A stretch of 64,000 nt of DNA from Chrysomallon squamiferum (Eukaryota > Mollusca > Gastropoda > Neomphalida > Peltospiridae), in contig CM022669.1 of NCBI GenBank assembly GCA_012295275.1, positions 9,686,489 to 9,750,488 of the forward strand, written 5' to 3'. Position 1 is the stretch's first letter; each line of letters starts with the position of its first letter. Positions 38,728 through 51,959 of this stretch are shown one piece after another. Under the pieces are notes generated by a model that searched no databases, was not told where the DNA came from, and saw only the letters and a program-made list of their open reading frames with translations. The position numbers and the translations under genes are program-made.

Positions 38728-40929
38728 GTATTTTTCTTCAGTGGCAAAAGATCTTGTATACAAAACAAATCAACACCATACTGTATACATTTAGAAGATA
38801 CAGTATTTTGATAGCATGCTTTACACAAACTACATCTAATTTTAACATGTCTGTGAAATATAACCAGAAATCATTACAGTGTTTTTGGTATTATGAATGC
38901 CTTTAATTATTATTAAAGTAAAAAAAAATTGACATTTTTTTTATATCTTATAAGTAAATATATAATTCATGAAAATAATATCATTAGCAGCAAACTGTGT
39001 GTGCATTTTGTCTTCAAATAACATTCTTTTTTCTTTAATTTTTTCTTATAATTTGTAAATCTCTCAAAGCTTTTGATCTCTCAAATACAAAATTTTAATT
39101 AAAAGTCATTTTTTTAAATAATTTTTTTAAATATGTTTTTTCAGTTTAATTAGAATAATGAAATATTTCTAAAAAAAATCTTCAAATAATAACAAAAGCA
39201 GTAATAACAGCAGTAGCAATAGTAATAGTAGTAGTAGTGTTAGCAACAGCAGCAGCTGAAGTAGTAGTGACAGCTGTAGTAAATGCTGTAGTATTAATGA
39301 TAGCATTGCTTAGCTTCATTTAGCTGTAATATTCCCACATTGCCAAAACTAATTCATTATGTAGCACCAGAAGCATCTCTCTGTATTTCTTTTTACAGAC
39401 AAACTGGATGAAGCAACCTAACTTTTTCATTCTACAAGAAAGAACTCATCTCACAATTTGCTTACTTGTAATTGTTTGCATTTCAATATTGTGTTTGTAT
39501 TTGAACTTTCAAACATTTTCCCTGATGGCTTTTATTGTATGGGTGACAGACTAATGTTAGAGTAAACTACATGCCTTAGTGATAACAATGTAGCTATGCT
39601 AGCAGTTAAACATGTTTCTGAATTATTCTTTAAAAAAAAAAAAAAAAATCTCTTTGAAGTAGGTTCTTCAGATTTGAAGTCTTTAATAAATTTCTGATCT
39701 AGAGAAAAAAAAAAATTAAAATAAAATAAAATAAAAAAAAAAAAATTAAAATAAAATAAAATAAAATAAAATAAAATAAAATAAAATAAATAAATAAAAA
39801 TAATAAAATAAACAAAATAATGCTATCAAGGACAATTGAATGATTAGTCTCCAACTGTAATTCGTTGCAAGTGTGATAATTTATTTTTTTGTAAACTGTA
39901 AAATGTTTTTAAAAAAAAGATAAAAAAATCACTGGTAATAAAGGTGGACAGAATCCCTATTAAGTAATTTCATTTTAATAAATTTATTAAATTAATCAAT
40001 TAATTAATCTGTATTATTAATTCATTTTGAGACAGCAAAATATTAACCATAAGATATTTTTAATTATCCGTACAAGATAATTTGGGTTTGTTGAGTAAAA
40101 AAAATAATTAATAAAACCTATCATTCATATCTACAGCTTTTGAAATGACACTAACATATTTATACTGAATAGAGATAAAAATAAAAAAAAAACATTTACT
40201 TAAAACCAGGATGTCAAATATATGAAGAAGAAAATTACAAGGAAGTGCATTTGCATCCTGCTGAGGTTCAGGATTTTCTGTTTTGGATTACTTTGATGAT
40301 GTAAATCTGTACTAGACAGAAGTGCTTTAAGGGATGAGTGGATGTTACAAGAGTCTCAAACTTCCTTTTAGTGAAAAATAAATCTCCCTGTCTGTTTTAC
40401 CCATGCATGCTTGTGCAGACACACCTACACACATACACACACTCACACACACACACACACACACAGGAATGTGTGAAAGCTCTCCCACACAACATATTCA
40501 TACAGAAACTTTGTACTCAGTGAGGTTTTTTTCCACTGGTAAACCTCCCCTAAACCCACCCTTAAATAACATGATAATGGAGGACATTATGTGCAGAGTA
40601 TATTTATTAATATTTATTTATTTATATGCATTTATTTATTATTTTACTATATTTAGATATATTTTTATATACATATATGTATGTCTCTTCTGGGCTTTTT
40701 ATTTTTTCATATTTAAATGCAAAGAGCAAATTTACTGTATATCAGAGGATGACTAAGTTTGATCTGATTTTAATATTAACAGTCTTTAAATATACTGATT
40801 TGTACAGTCACATCTTTCATATGCACTTAGACTACACCAGGAAGCACATTTCCTTTGATGTTAGAGATCCTAAGACACCTCAGGCAGCTCATCTACATTA
40901 CATTCCAAAATAGGAGATTCTAATTCTGC

Positions 40930-40975
<46 letters not shown>

Positions 40976-43797
40976 CTTAATAAATTCTTCCCATTCTAAG
41001 TGTTAAAGTGTACCTTTTGTGACATGATGAAATAGCCTAAATATGTTCTGCATACTCTCGAGTTATGTTTTATTTGGTTTCTTTTCTTTTTATATTCTTT
41101 ACTTTTTTTTTCTTTTTTTTTGGTGTTCAGTCTTAATTTAAACAAGCAAAATACATTTAAAATATCTGGGAGCTGCCATTTTTTTCTGTAGTTCTAAAAT
41201 GTAGATCTCTTAAGTTTCTTTTAATTTTGTCTGAAAAAGAAATGTTATTGCACACCTGATAACATCATGACTCCACTTTTAAACCAGTAAAATATTTTGT
41301 AACAGTAACATGTCATACTTTTCAAAGAAATGGTAGATCATCTAAAAAAATAAAATAACAACCTTGAAGAAATAAATAATTTCATTAGTCTTTTTATCGC
41401 AGTCTTTAAAATATTAATACATAATAGAAAACGTATCTGTAGTTTGCTGTTTTTGAGAAAGTGTATAAACACAATATCTTGATCCTAAATAATGAGAGTA
41501 GACCCTTGAGTTGAAAAAGAATTTGTTTTATGAACTTCATTATATCAAAACTATTTTATGCTAAATATCAAATACAAGTAACAGATAACTTATCTGGCTT
41601 CCAGAAAACTGGCATTAGAAGTGTATTCATCTTTATCTGTTATAATATTTAATCTTTTACTTTTCATTGTTCTATTTTTTAAGTATAATTATTTTAAGTC
41701 TTGGATCAGGAAACTAGAAAATCCAGAAATCTGGGAAACTACTGGTTCAGATAAACTTGCCAGATAAATAAAACTTTAAAACTGATTACAATAAACTAAT
41801 ATTTCATTAATTAATTAACAATAACAATAAATAACACATTCTATTTTTGATATAATTTATTACCAATTTTAAAAATTAAAATAAACTATCTGTATAAATA
41901 TGACAGTATGTAAAAGAATACATACAAAAACTCATAATAAAATGGACAATAACCACATAATTATTTTCAATGTTTTTGGTATTGTGTATTTTGTTTGTAA
42001 AATAGAACTTCTTGGTAAAGCCAATAAAGAATTCTTAGTTTATTTGCTAAGTCAGAAATTAATAAATAAATATATAATATTAAATGAAAAACAATAGTAA
42101 AAGAAAGAAAAAAAATAATAATAAACAAATAATAATAATAATAATAAATAATTTAAAAAAAATATATATATATATATAATAAAATTATGAAGCTGCCAAT
42201 AAAAAGTTCATATATTACTATTGAAAATATAAATAAAATAAAATAACAATTATTTACATATGAAATACTGAACTGTGCTGACAGAAAAGGATATTCATTC
42301 TAGCTTGTCCAACAGTGTTTTGAGCAAATGCATAATTGTAGTCACAATTTTATTTGAAATACCTTTTCGATTATAATACATGATCATTATAAAAAATTGA
42401 AATTTATATTAATTCACAACAACTGATTATACATCAAAACCACAACTAAAACTCAACTAGTATATTAATATCAGCAAGTATTTCTAGATATATAACTGAC
42501 AGAATGGCTAATGTGAAAAATGTTTCTGTCCAGCCCTTGATCATTTTAATGTATTTTGGGGAAATTTTAACTGTTTTTGGACTGTTAGATGTTTTGGGGA
42601 TCAGCTGTTATTTCACTAGCTGTTATTTTGTTTATTTCTAAAGTGATATGGTAATTAAGTAAGAATATTTTTAAAGTTAATTATGTAGAAATTCCTTTTT
42701 TTAAATTTTATTTTAATTATTATTTGTTTATATACAAAATGCCCATTAAGTAAGAAAAATATATAACATTATTTCAAGAAATTAAAAATATTAATGACTA
42801 CCCTGACAAATTTAAAATAAAATTAATACTAATGCTAATACTAATACTATTGCTAATAATGATGATAATAATAGAAGATTTATTAATATGTCATTGAATA
42901 AATAAATAAATAAATGAAAAAAAAAAGTATATATATAAAAAAATAAAAAAAAAAAAAAAAAAAATAATGATGGTTGTTATAATATGAAATAATCCACTTC
43001 CTTAATAAAGATGTTATTTACATTAATATATAATTTTATAAAAATTATTGAAAATGTGAAAGACAAATTAGAAATATTCTGATTATTATGTACAGTATGT
43101 TAAACTGGCATTTTGCATAATAATTTATTATAATCATAAAAACTGATACACTGATTAAAACAGATTTAACAACAAAATAATAAGAATTTATAAAGACAGA
43201 TTACATTAAAAAAAATTTATATATTATGATAAAAACATATTTCTAACAAAATAATGTTATCACATAAAACTTTCATTAATTCTATCAAAAATGAATTCCT
43301 CTGTAATTATTAATATAAAATCATATAAATTGACAGTTTGGAAAAAATAAATTTAACAATAATAACTTAATACATTTATATGGATTAATGTATTGGACAA
43401 TAATTCATTAGGTAATTATTTAATATATATTAATTATCATCCTTCACACAAACATACAGCCATAAGCATGTGCATGTGCACACACATACACATGCAGAAC
43501 TGCAACAAATTTAGGTCATACATTTCATTTACTTGTATTACAAAAAAAGTTCAATAGTTGATCAAAAGAAGCCATTTAAAAGCACACATCTTTAGTAAAT
43601 AAATAAATAAATAATAATAATCATCATCATCATAATAATGGCTAAAAGGCAGTTTGTTTTCAACACATTTTTAAAGTAAACCCATTCCCCACATTGACAT
43701 GTCAAGATAATAATGCCAGTTAGATGAGATTGTATCTTCAGTGTCTGGTTGAAGTAAAAACAAATATTATTATTATTTTTATATTATATATAAATAA

Positions 43798-43839
<42 letters not shown>

Positions 43840-45040
43840 ATTTTTTTTTTTTTTTTTAAATTTTTAATAATTACCCTTTTCTAATATATAATGACAGGAT
43901 AAACTTAAAGATTTTTCTTTCTTTCTTTTTTAATTTTTTAATTATTACAGATGTTTTTGTGTTGTTGGTTTTTTTTCTTGATTTTAAGACTTGATCATGT
44001 TAGCAGATATATGTCAAATATTAAGGCACTGATAAATAACTGTTTGAAATTACTGACATAAACAATTATTTTTTCAACAAATGTTACAATCCTAAAAGCA
44101 TTTATTTTATAATAAAAACACTTCTATAATACTGATATACATAATTCCTCTTACAACAAAAGTTTCTAAAACCTGACTTAATTAGCAATAAGAAAGAAAA
44201 TGAAAGAAAAATCCATAGAAAATATTTTGACGGATATATTATTTTTGTTCATTGTTTGCAAAATCAGTAAATTATAGGTTTGTAAATAATAAATGCGGAT
44301 GTTTTTTCTCCCTGAAATTAACACTATAAAATTATAAAAAATACATAAACTAGAGTAAACTAAACTAAAAAAATAAATAAATAAATAAAATAAATAAAAT
44401 AAAATAAAATAAAATAAAATAAAATAAAATAAAATTAATATAAAACAGATAATAAAAGATTAGTGAATATCAATAAAGTTTGCATCACAATAAATAATAA
44501 AATGGTAATATCTGTTGTACAGTGAGACAAGCAAAAATCAGATTAGAGAAGTTTTCAGTCTGAGATTAGTAAATATAATGGTATATGATAAATAAGGGAG
44601 TGTGCAATCAACAAGTACCAGGGAATTCTGCTTTAGCAAGGGTCTTCTTTTGAGAAGTTTCATGATTTTTTTCTTTGTCAATATGTATCTGTATAAATAT
44701 GTCATGTATATATGTATCTGTATAAAGTCTCTGTGTATGAGTATATCAAAAGGTCAATGCAACACTGAAGATGAAACTAAACACAGAAAAACCTTCTTCT
44801 GAATATCTATAAACAGATATATACTAATAAATAACAATCACCTTAAATGTATTCATTTAAAATAACAAAAATAACAATGACACGAGAATTTTACTGCTTA
44901 AAAAAAAATGGATCCCTTTCTATGAAGCTTGTGCTGAAGTAACCAACTACCATTTATGTCAGAATTAAAAAAAAAAAAGAAAACATTTTTTAGTTACATT
45001 TACAGTTTCTCAGTTTGTATTTATCCATTTCTCTTGTTTT
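36039..45040. other. CG-depleted intergenic / UTR stretch between convergent IER3IP1 and SLC27A genes
   Basis: Holds the 3' flank of IER3IP1 (AATAAA-type signals near 36,960 and 37,029), (TTA)n at 38,668-38,728, dispersed repeat family 1 copy 2 (39,188-39,875) with internal (AAAAT)n, (CA)n at 40,437-40,465, (AAT)n at 40,931-40,972, A-rich and (TA)n tracts near 42,900-42,965 and 43,800-43,835, and (AAAAT)n at 44,385-44,432. No exon is recognisable. CG is nearly absent: there is none at all between 36,121 and 37,020. Parts at either end may be long 3' UTRs. Confidence 0.65.
39188..39875 (-). repeat. dispersed repeat family 1, copy 2 (inverted)
   Basis: Reverse complement of copy 1 at 6,795-7,590, with most of about 580 bp alignable. 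Copy 2 lacks two short segments of about 20 bp found in copy 1 (near 7,153 and 7,245). Its internal microsatellite is AAAAT-type (about 39,715-39,820). Its triplet tail is at 39,190-39,300. Almost every CG of copy 1 appears here as TG or CA. Confidence 0.85.
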
Positions 45041-45596
45041 CTAAAGCTTCGAACGTGTCAGAAGTTTTGGATAAAATTCTCGTGTGATTGGAACGAACTG
45101 ACGCAACTGCTGATTGTAATAGTACAGCGGATCTTTGACCTTGTTGGGGTCGAAGCCCTCCTTAACGAGCTGAAATTTCTTTTGTTTGAAAGTTGCAGTC
45201 AGTGTTGCCTCCCTTTGAACTCTCAGAAATATTGGTCTTGCGTAACTTGGCAAGTTCTCCTCGCAGATCTTCACTAGACTGGCGAGGTTTTCTGCTGTCA
45301 GAGGTTTGTTATTCTGCAGAGTTATGGCTGCCATGCCTGCCTGACCATCATGTCCTAGTTTTAAAAATTTGAAAAATTTCTGTTATTAAATAACAACAAC
45401 AATAACAACAATAAAAAAAAGAAGTAATAATGGTAGTAGCAAAATAATGATGATGACAGTAATAATAGTAATAGTTATAACAGTAGTAATACTAGTAATA
45501 GTAGTAGTAGTAATAGTAATAATAATAATAATAACAGCAATAATACTAGTAATAATAATAATGATAATAATAATAATAATAACAGTAATAATACTA

Positions 45597-45629
<33 letters not shown>

Positions 45630-48600
45630 GTAATAATACTAGTAATAATAATAATAATAATAGTAATGATAATAGTAATGATAATAGTAATGTTAATAAT
45701 AATATTAGTAATAATAACAGTAATAATACTAGGAATTATAATAATAATGATAATAATAATAATAATTTTGGATGTACCTACTCAAGGATACCAGAGATTA
45801 GACCACAACATTGAATATATCACTGAAGGGAGATAACCTAATAACGAAGACTGAACATGCAACTGTTCAGCCAAAGGATAGTGCACCAGTCATTATCTAA
45901 ACTTGCTAAAGAAAATTTATACAGTGAAACAAGTTTAGAATACATAGTATTTTTCACTTGGTTAAAACTTGCCTGGAACAGTGACACCATACACGTTAGC
46001 ATCTTCAATAAAGTCAGCTTTTGTTAGAATATTTGCAACTTCTGTTGTCGAGACATTTTCTCCTTTCCATCTACAAATTAAAATATTTCTTAATTTTGGT
46101 TATTGTTGTTGACTGAGGAGAGTAGTATAATAATTATGATATGTTGATGAAAGTTTTAAACTAAGAGCTATACAAACAAAAAAAAAAAAAAAAAAAAAAA
46201 AAAATTATATTAAAAAAGAAGACAAAGAGACAAGAAAATTGTTACATTTATCGTGAATTATATTTTTTCAGTAATGAAAACATTTGAGAAAAGACATTGC
46301 CCACCAGCAATAAACAATATTGGATCTTTGGTGATTTTCCAGTTTATTCACACACACATCCACACACATTTAGACAGATGACAAAGAGAGAGAAAAAGAG
46401 AATAACAATGATTAAGTAAAATGCTTTTTAAAATTTGTAAATACATTTATATAACCATATATATATATAAAATGTTGTAATAAAAAAATGTGTGTATATA
46501 TATAGATCATACTATATATATATATATATATATATACAGAGCAGTTTTTTGGTTTATTTCTAAAGTGAAATGATAACTGAGGAAACAAATTTAATTATGT
46601 AGAAATTATTTGAAAATTTAACAAAAACTGATCAGTATCAACCTGAAAGTGTCTCCTGTTCGGTCTACAAAATACACAAAGTAGTTTTTGTCAAGATACA
46701 AGAGATCTCCAGAGTTGAAGTACAAATCTCCCTCTTTGAAAACATCTGCAATCAGCTTCTTTCTGTTGGCTTCATCTGACGCTTTGTAACAACGAAACTT
46801 TTCTCTGAACAAATCAGGCACACTGCTGATAAACAGTCCAGTTTCACCTTGAAATACAGAGTTACTTTTATAATTAAAACAAAAAAAGAATTAATTTTAT
46901 AATCAATAAAAGTTAATAAATAATTAATAAAAGATTCAATCCCAAAGAAACCAAAAATTAAAAACAAAGAATTAATGTTATAATAAATTAACATTAATAT
47001 TTAACAGTCTAGTCTTATAATATGAAAAATAAATCTTAAAATAATTAAATGAATTAGTATTTGTTTAACAAAGTGATGTCCAATTCATTTTAAAACATAA
47101 AGCTTCAATGTTACCACGAATGTTTATTTAATAAATTTATTTATATACAGAGTTTTCAAAGATTTGTTTTATTCTCATTCATGTTCTTTTCACAGATATT
47201 TTTAACAACTTTAATTCCGGTATTACCTGGACGTATTTCTATACAGTGGCCATTTTTGTTTCTCAGTGGCTCCGTTGTGTTGTAGTCAAACTTAACCAGT
47301 GTTGTGTGAAGATCCCTTGGACGAAACAATCCCTGAATGAATTAAATAATGAATTAAAAGAATGAATGAATGGATGGATGGATGAATTGATGAATAAATA
47401 TATAAAAAAAAATGAGTTAAAGAATGAATGACTGTTTAAATGAATTAAAGAATGAATGCAAGAATGAATTAAATAATGAATGAATGATGAATAAATAAAT
47501 AAAGAATGACTGACCAAGTGACTGAATGAAAGAATAAATTAAATAATGGCTGAATGATTGAATGAATGAATGAATAGAAACATAACATAACATAACATAA
47601 CATAACATAACATAACATAACATAATATAATATAATCAATTATATCAAAATACTATTTTCTTCTTCAGTGACTCCTCTATAAATCAATTTCATTAATTTA
47701 AAAAATTGATGCTTCAAATTCACTTATTATATCTAAATGTAATGAAGGTTATGATAATATATATATATATATTTTTCTTTTCTTTCTGAATTACTTACAA
47801 GAAATGGAGACAGTCTTCCAATGGCTCCAGGTACGTTACAAGCATTGATCAACAGACCTGTACTTTCTGTGGCACTGTAAAACTCACAGATGTGGGGGAT
47901 TTTGAATCGATGCTGGAACTCAAGCCAGATATCTTTTCTCAGTCCATTTCCAATAGCTGCCCTCACACAGTGAACTCCATCCAGCTTACTCTGTGAAAAA
48001 CCAAGCAAATATATAGATATATATATATAATGACATATCAACATTTCTTAATATTAACATATAATCAAAATGTTTTCGTTTTTTTTAAATAATTAAATAA
48101 CAAAATAAATTGTAAAAAAAAAAAAAAAAAAAAATGAAATGAAATGAAATAAAATAAAAAAAAAAAAAAAAAAAAAAATAAAAAAAAAAAAATAAAATAA
48201 AATAAAATAAAATAAAATTAAATAAAAAATAAAATGAAATAATTAATAAAAATAAATAAAAAATAAAATAAATAAACAAATAACTGTTCATGGTAGTTGG
48301 AACCTCACTCTATCCTACTCTGAGTCAGTCACATACACACACACACACTTACAAATTCACCAAATAACATCCACAACAAATATGCATGCACACACAAACA
48401 TACCTTTGGCTGAATCAGAAGATATCGACAGAGCTCTCCAATGTACTGAATAACTGTAATCCTGTACTTTCGACAGTCATCCCAAAACCGAGAAGCTGAG
48501 AACTTTCTTCTTAAAAGAACTGTACCTCCTGAACACAAAAATAAATATAAATTTTATTTTTCCACCAACTTAACATATTTATTTAATTTTTATATGTTTG

Positions 48601-49311
48601 TGGCTCACATCTGCAGACACTTAGACATGCATATGCACACAGACACACATACACATATAAACACACATACAGACAGACACACATACACACACAAAAATGT
48701 AATGTATGTTTAAATGAACTACATACCAGACCAAATAGTTCCAAACATTCCCAGTACAGCTGAAGTGTGGTACAATGGCAGATTCACATACACTGTATCA
48801 CTGGAGTTCACATTCACCAGTTTAATACACAGAGAGAGACCAGTAAATTTGAACTGGGTGATTATGGCTGGTTTTGGAAGACCTTGAAAAATAATTAAAA
48901 TTAAAACATTTTCAAAATCTACAAAAATATGTCTATCATTTATTTGAATATGTTGGAATAGTAAAAACAGATATTGCCTCCCTAGCCTGATAGGTAAACA
49001 TTACTTGTTGTGTGTGATGTGTAGAAACATAAACAGAAAACAGAATTGTACACTTCTGCCTGGAATAGGAAAAAAACAACAATACTTGTACAGCTTAATG
49101 TATAGATAGATAATAACAAACAGAACTGCAGTTGCGTACTTGCTGTGCATAATATGTAGATATACATAACAGAATTACAGTTGGGATGGAAAAGCAATGT
49201 ATTTGCAGTCACTTGTATACAGATAGACATGAAAACAAAATTATACTTATAGCTAACTGTATGGAAAGGAAAAAGAAACTGTTACCAACACTGTTTGATA
49301 TATACATACAA

Positions 49312-49355
<44 letters not shown>

Positions 49356-50152
49356 TAAACAAAGGCTGGTAGCTAACTGGCTGAAATAGAAAAAGTATCT
49401 GCAGATACACAAAACAAAAATTACACTTGTAGCTAAGTGGTTGGATTGGAAAAATTAGCTGTACCTGTAGTTCCTGATGTGTAGATGTAACACACAGGAC
49501 TCATTGTTTCTACCTGTGATCTGACACTTTTGTCCACTTGTACAGGCAATGATCTGATCATGAGATCATCAAATGATAGGTAAGGGGCAGGTAACTCAGT
49601 CTGACTAGCTCCCTGTACGTAGACAGGCATTCCATTTAAGTCCGATCTTATGTCCTCCACAGCTTGCAAGAGTTCTTTCCCTTCAAATGGAAATAATAAT
49701 AATAAGAAGAATAATAATCTAGATAATAGTAATTATTAATAACAAATATGCATTTTTTGGTTGTGGTTATATTTCATTCTACACATTTTGAAATTTCTGA
49801 AAATGTATGTGTGACTGCGTGCATGCATGTTTGTGTCTGTTGTAAGAATGTGTTCAGAAATTCTGTAAAATTCTTAATAATTGTTTCCCTTCTCTAGTTT
49901 ATGGGAACTTTTTTGTTTTCATTTGTTTTGATGTTAACAAATGTTCTAATTCAGTAAAGGCATTCTGTCAACTTTAAAGGTTACTGTTTTATTTGTTTTT
50001 TGAAACCAAACATTGCTAATTATAAAGTATGATAATAATGCTCATGAAGACACTTTCTCTTTCTATAATTTCAATTTCTTTGTATTTGTAATTCAAGAAA
50101 ATAGTGGTCATCATCCATACATTGTCAGATCCTTATATTTTTGGTAGTAAAC

Positions 50153-50213
<61 letters not shown>

Positions 50214-50236
50214 ATGTATGTATGTATGTATGTATG

Positions 50237-50313
<77 letters not shown>

Positions 50314-51501
50314 TATATATATATATAAAATGAGGGTTTTAAAATTAAACTGACTGGGCCTTCTATGTTGGCTACTTTTTTCTCTATAAAAATAACAACA
50401 GCAGACAAAAGATAAGGTAATCAACTAGAAGTAGATAAAAATAATTTTCAGCATATGTTTGTACTGTTACTTTAACTTTTTTTTTTTTAATGACCAAACA
50501 TACCTGTGCCAACAATTAATGCTTTGGCTTCACAAACTTTCAGGCAGTGAGACAGCTGCTGTAATCTCAGATTATGATTAATGAAAGATGCTACTACTCC
50601 AATTTTTTGTAGACCTGTAAATAAAATAAATAAACAAAATAGAAAGATAAATCAATAAATAAATAAATAAATAGAAAAATAAATAAATAAATAAATAAAT
50701 AGAAAGATAAATAAATAAATAAAAATAAATAAATAAATAAATAAATTGAAATGAAATGAAATAAAATAAAATAAATAAAATATAATAAATTAATTAATTA
50801 AAACAAAAAAAGAATAAAAAGAATGAAAGGATGGAAAGAAGACAGGCAGCAAATAAAGAGAGCTGATTTCCAAAATGGATAAACAGACAGACAGACAGAC
50901 ATAATTAAAAATATACCATCTTGTAAGGTTTGGATTTTGAAATGATTTCACGACCTTGGACAGACAGACAGACAGGCAGGCAGCAGGCTGGCATTTGGAT
51001 GTGGTTGAGACAGATGAAAACAGACAAAAACAGACAGAAATATATGATACAGAAACAGAACAACAGAGATGGGCAAAACACAGCTGCCTGGAAAGGCTGA
51101 TGGTAGTTTTTACTAATTATGTAGATAACATTACCTAAAACTGTCCACACAAAGGCAGGTTCATTGTATATTAAAATAGCAACGGTGTCACCAAAATGTA
51201 CATTGCTCCAAGACCTCACCAAATTGGCAACCCGATTTGCTTGCTCATTTACGAACTCGTATGTAAAAATTTGGTCTTCAAAAATTATCATGGGCCTTTT
51301 TGCATACTCTTTCATCACATGCTCTTCAAAGTGTTCTATAAATGATTTCCCAGTTTCCAGAATATCTTTAAATTCTTTTGCCAGTGGAAGGACGGCTTTT
51401 ACTGTTTTCATGTCCTCTCCAATCCATGGGAACAAAGTTCTCCAGGCAACCAATGAAAGACCAGTTGTCCCAGCAACACCATAAATGAGTCTTTTGTTCA
51501 T
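45041..51501 (-). CDS. SLC27A2/A6-like very-long-chain acyl-CoA synthetase / fatty-acid transport protein, ten coding exons
   Basis: Activates long and very long fatty acids to CoA thioesters at ER or plasma membrane. Exons (minus order): 51,501-51,135; 50,614-50,504; 49,680-49,465; 48,882-48,727; 48,528-48,404; 47,990-47,799; 47,332-47,227; 46,847-46,643; 46,070-45,973; 45,354-45,041. These sum to 1,890 bases, 629 residues, a normal family length, and every junction keeps frame. Seen motifs: N-terminal hydrophobic segment ([16 protein letters not shown]), AMP-binding [13 protein letters not shown] across exons 3-4, [14 protein letters not shown] and [12 protein letters not shown] (exon 5), FYSATES (exon 6), YFNSGDLL and [16 protein letters not shown] (exons 8-9), [11 protein letters not shown] and [14 protein letters not shown] (exon 10). 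Intron 9 uses a GC donor (CAG|GCAAGT). An acceptor (TTGTAG) at 51,523 lies 21 bases before the ATG. Closest by eye to SLC27A2/A6; exact paralogue not assigned. Confidence 0.96.
45447..45766. repeat. AAT/AGT/ATG triplet array in SLC27A intron 9
   Basis: About 320 bp of mixed AATAATAGT-type triplets, with the sub-unit AACAGTAATAATACTAGTAA repeated several times (near 45,534, 45,582, 45,626 and 45,715). The long + strand ORF over it is a repeat artefact. Confidence 0.9.
47340..47630. repeat. GAATGAAT-type and (CATAA)n repeats in SLC27A intron 6
   Basis: Diverged GAATGAATTAAA repeats (about 47,340-47,570) followed by a pure pentanucleotide CATAA array (about 47,579-47,625). Confidence 0.85.
50157..50325. 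repeat. composite microsatellite (TA)(TG)(TATG)(AG)(AT) in SLC27A intron 2
   Basis: Five dinucleotide or tetranucleotide blocks follow each other without unique sequence. AT blocks close both ends, so the array is roughly symmetrical. Confidence 0.9.
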
Positions 51502-51593
51502 TTTTATTGGTCAGAAATGCATCTACAACTATATATAAAAAAATATATAAAAAATTAGAAATAAAATAAGTAATAATAAAAGTAACTATTCAT

Positions 51594-51648
<55 letters not shown>

Positions 51649-51855
51649 TGTATGATTTGTATGCATATAATATAGATGGTAAAATAATACTTGAGTGTTA
51701 ATAAACTGACAGGTACTGCAAGAAATTTTAATAATAATCCATTACTAAGTGTCAATATGATTATTGTTGTTGTTGTCACACAAACATATCTGTACACATG
51801 TACACATATATTTTTAAGATAAAATAATATAATAATTTTAGTGATTGTGTGTGTG

Positions 51856-51889
<34 letters not shown>

Positions 51890-51959
51890 TGGAAAATTAC
51901 CAGTGATCCTATAATTATTGTTTATATTTAATGGATATTGTGTTTTTGCAAATGTTAAC

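Noticed and set aside
45447-45836. 129-aa Ile-rich ORF
   Set aside because: Triplet microsatellite inside intron 9 of the SLC27A gene on the other strand.
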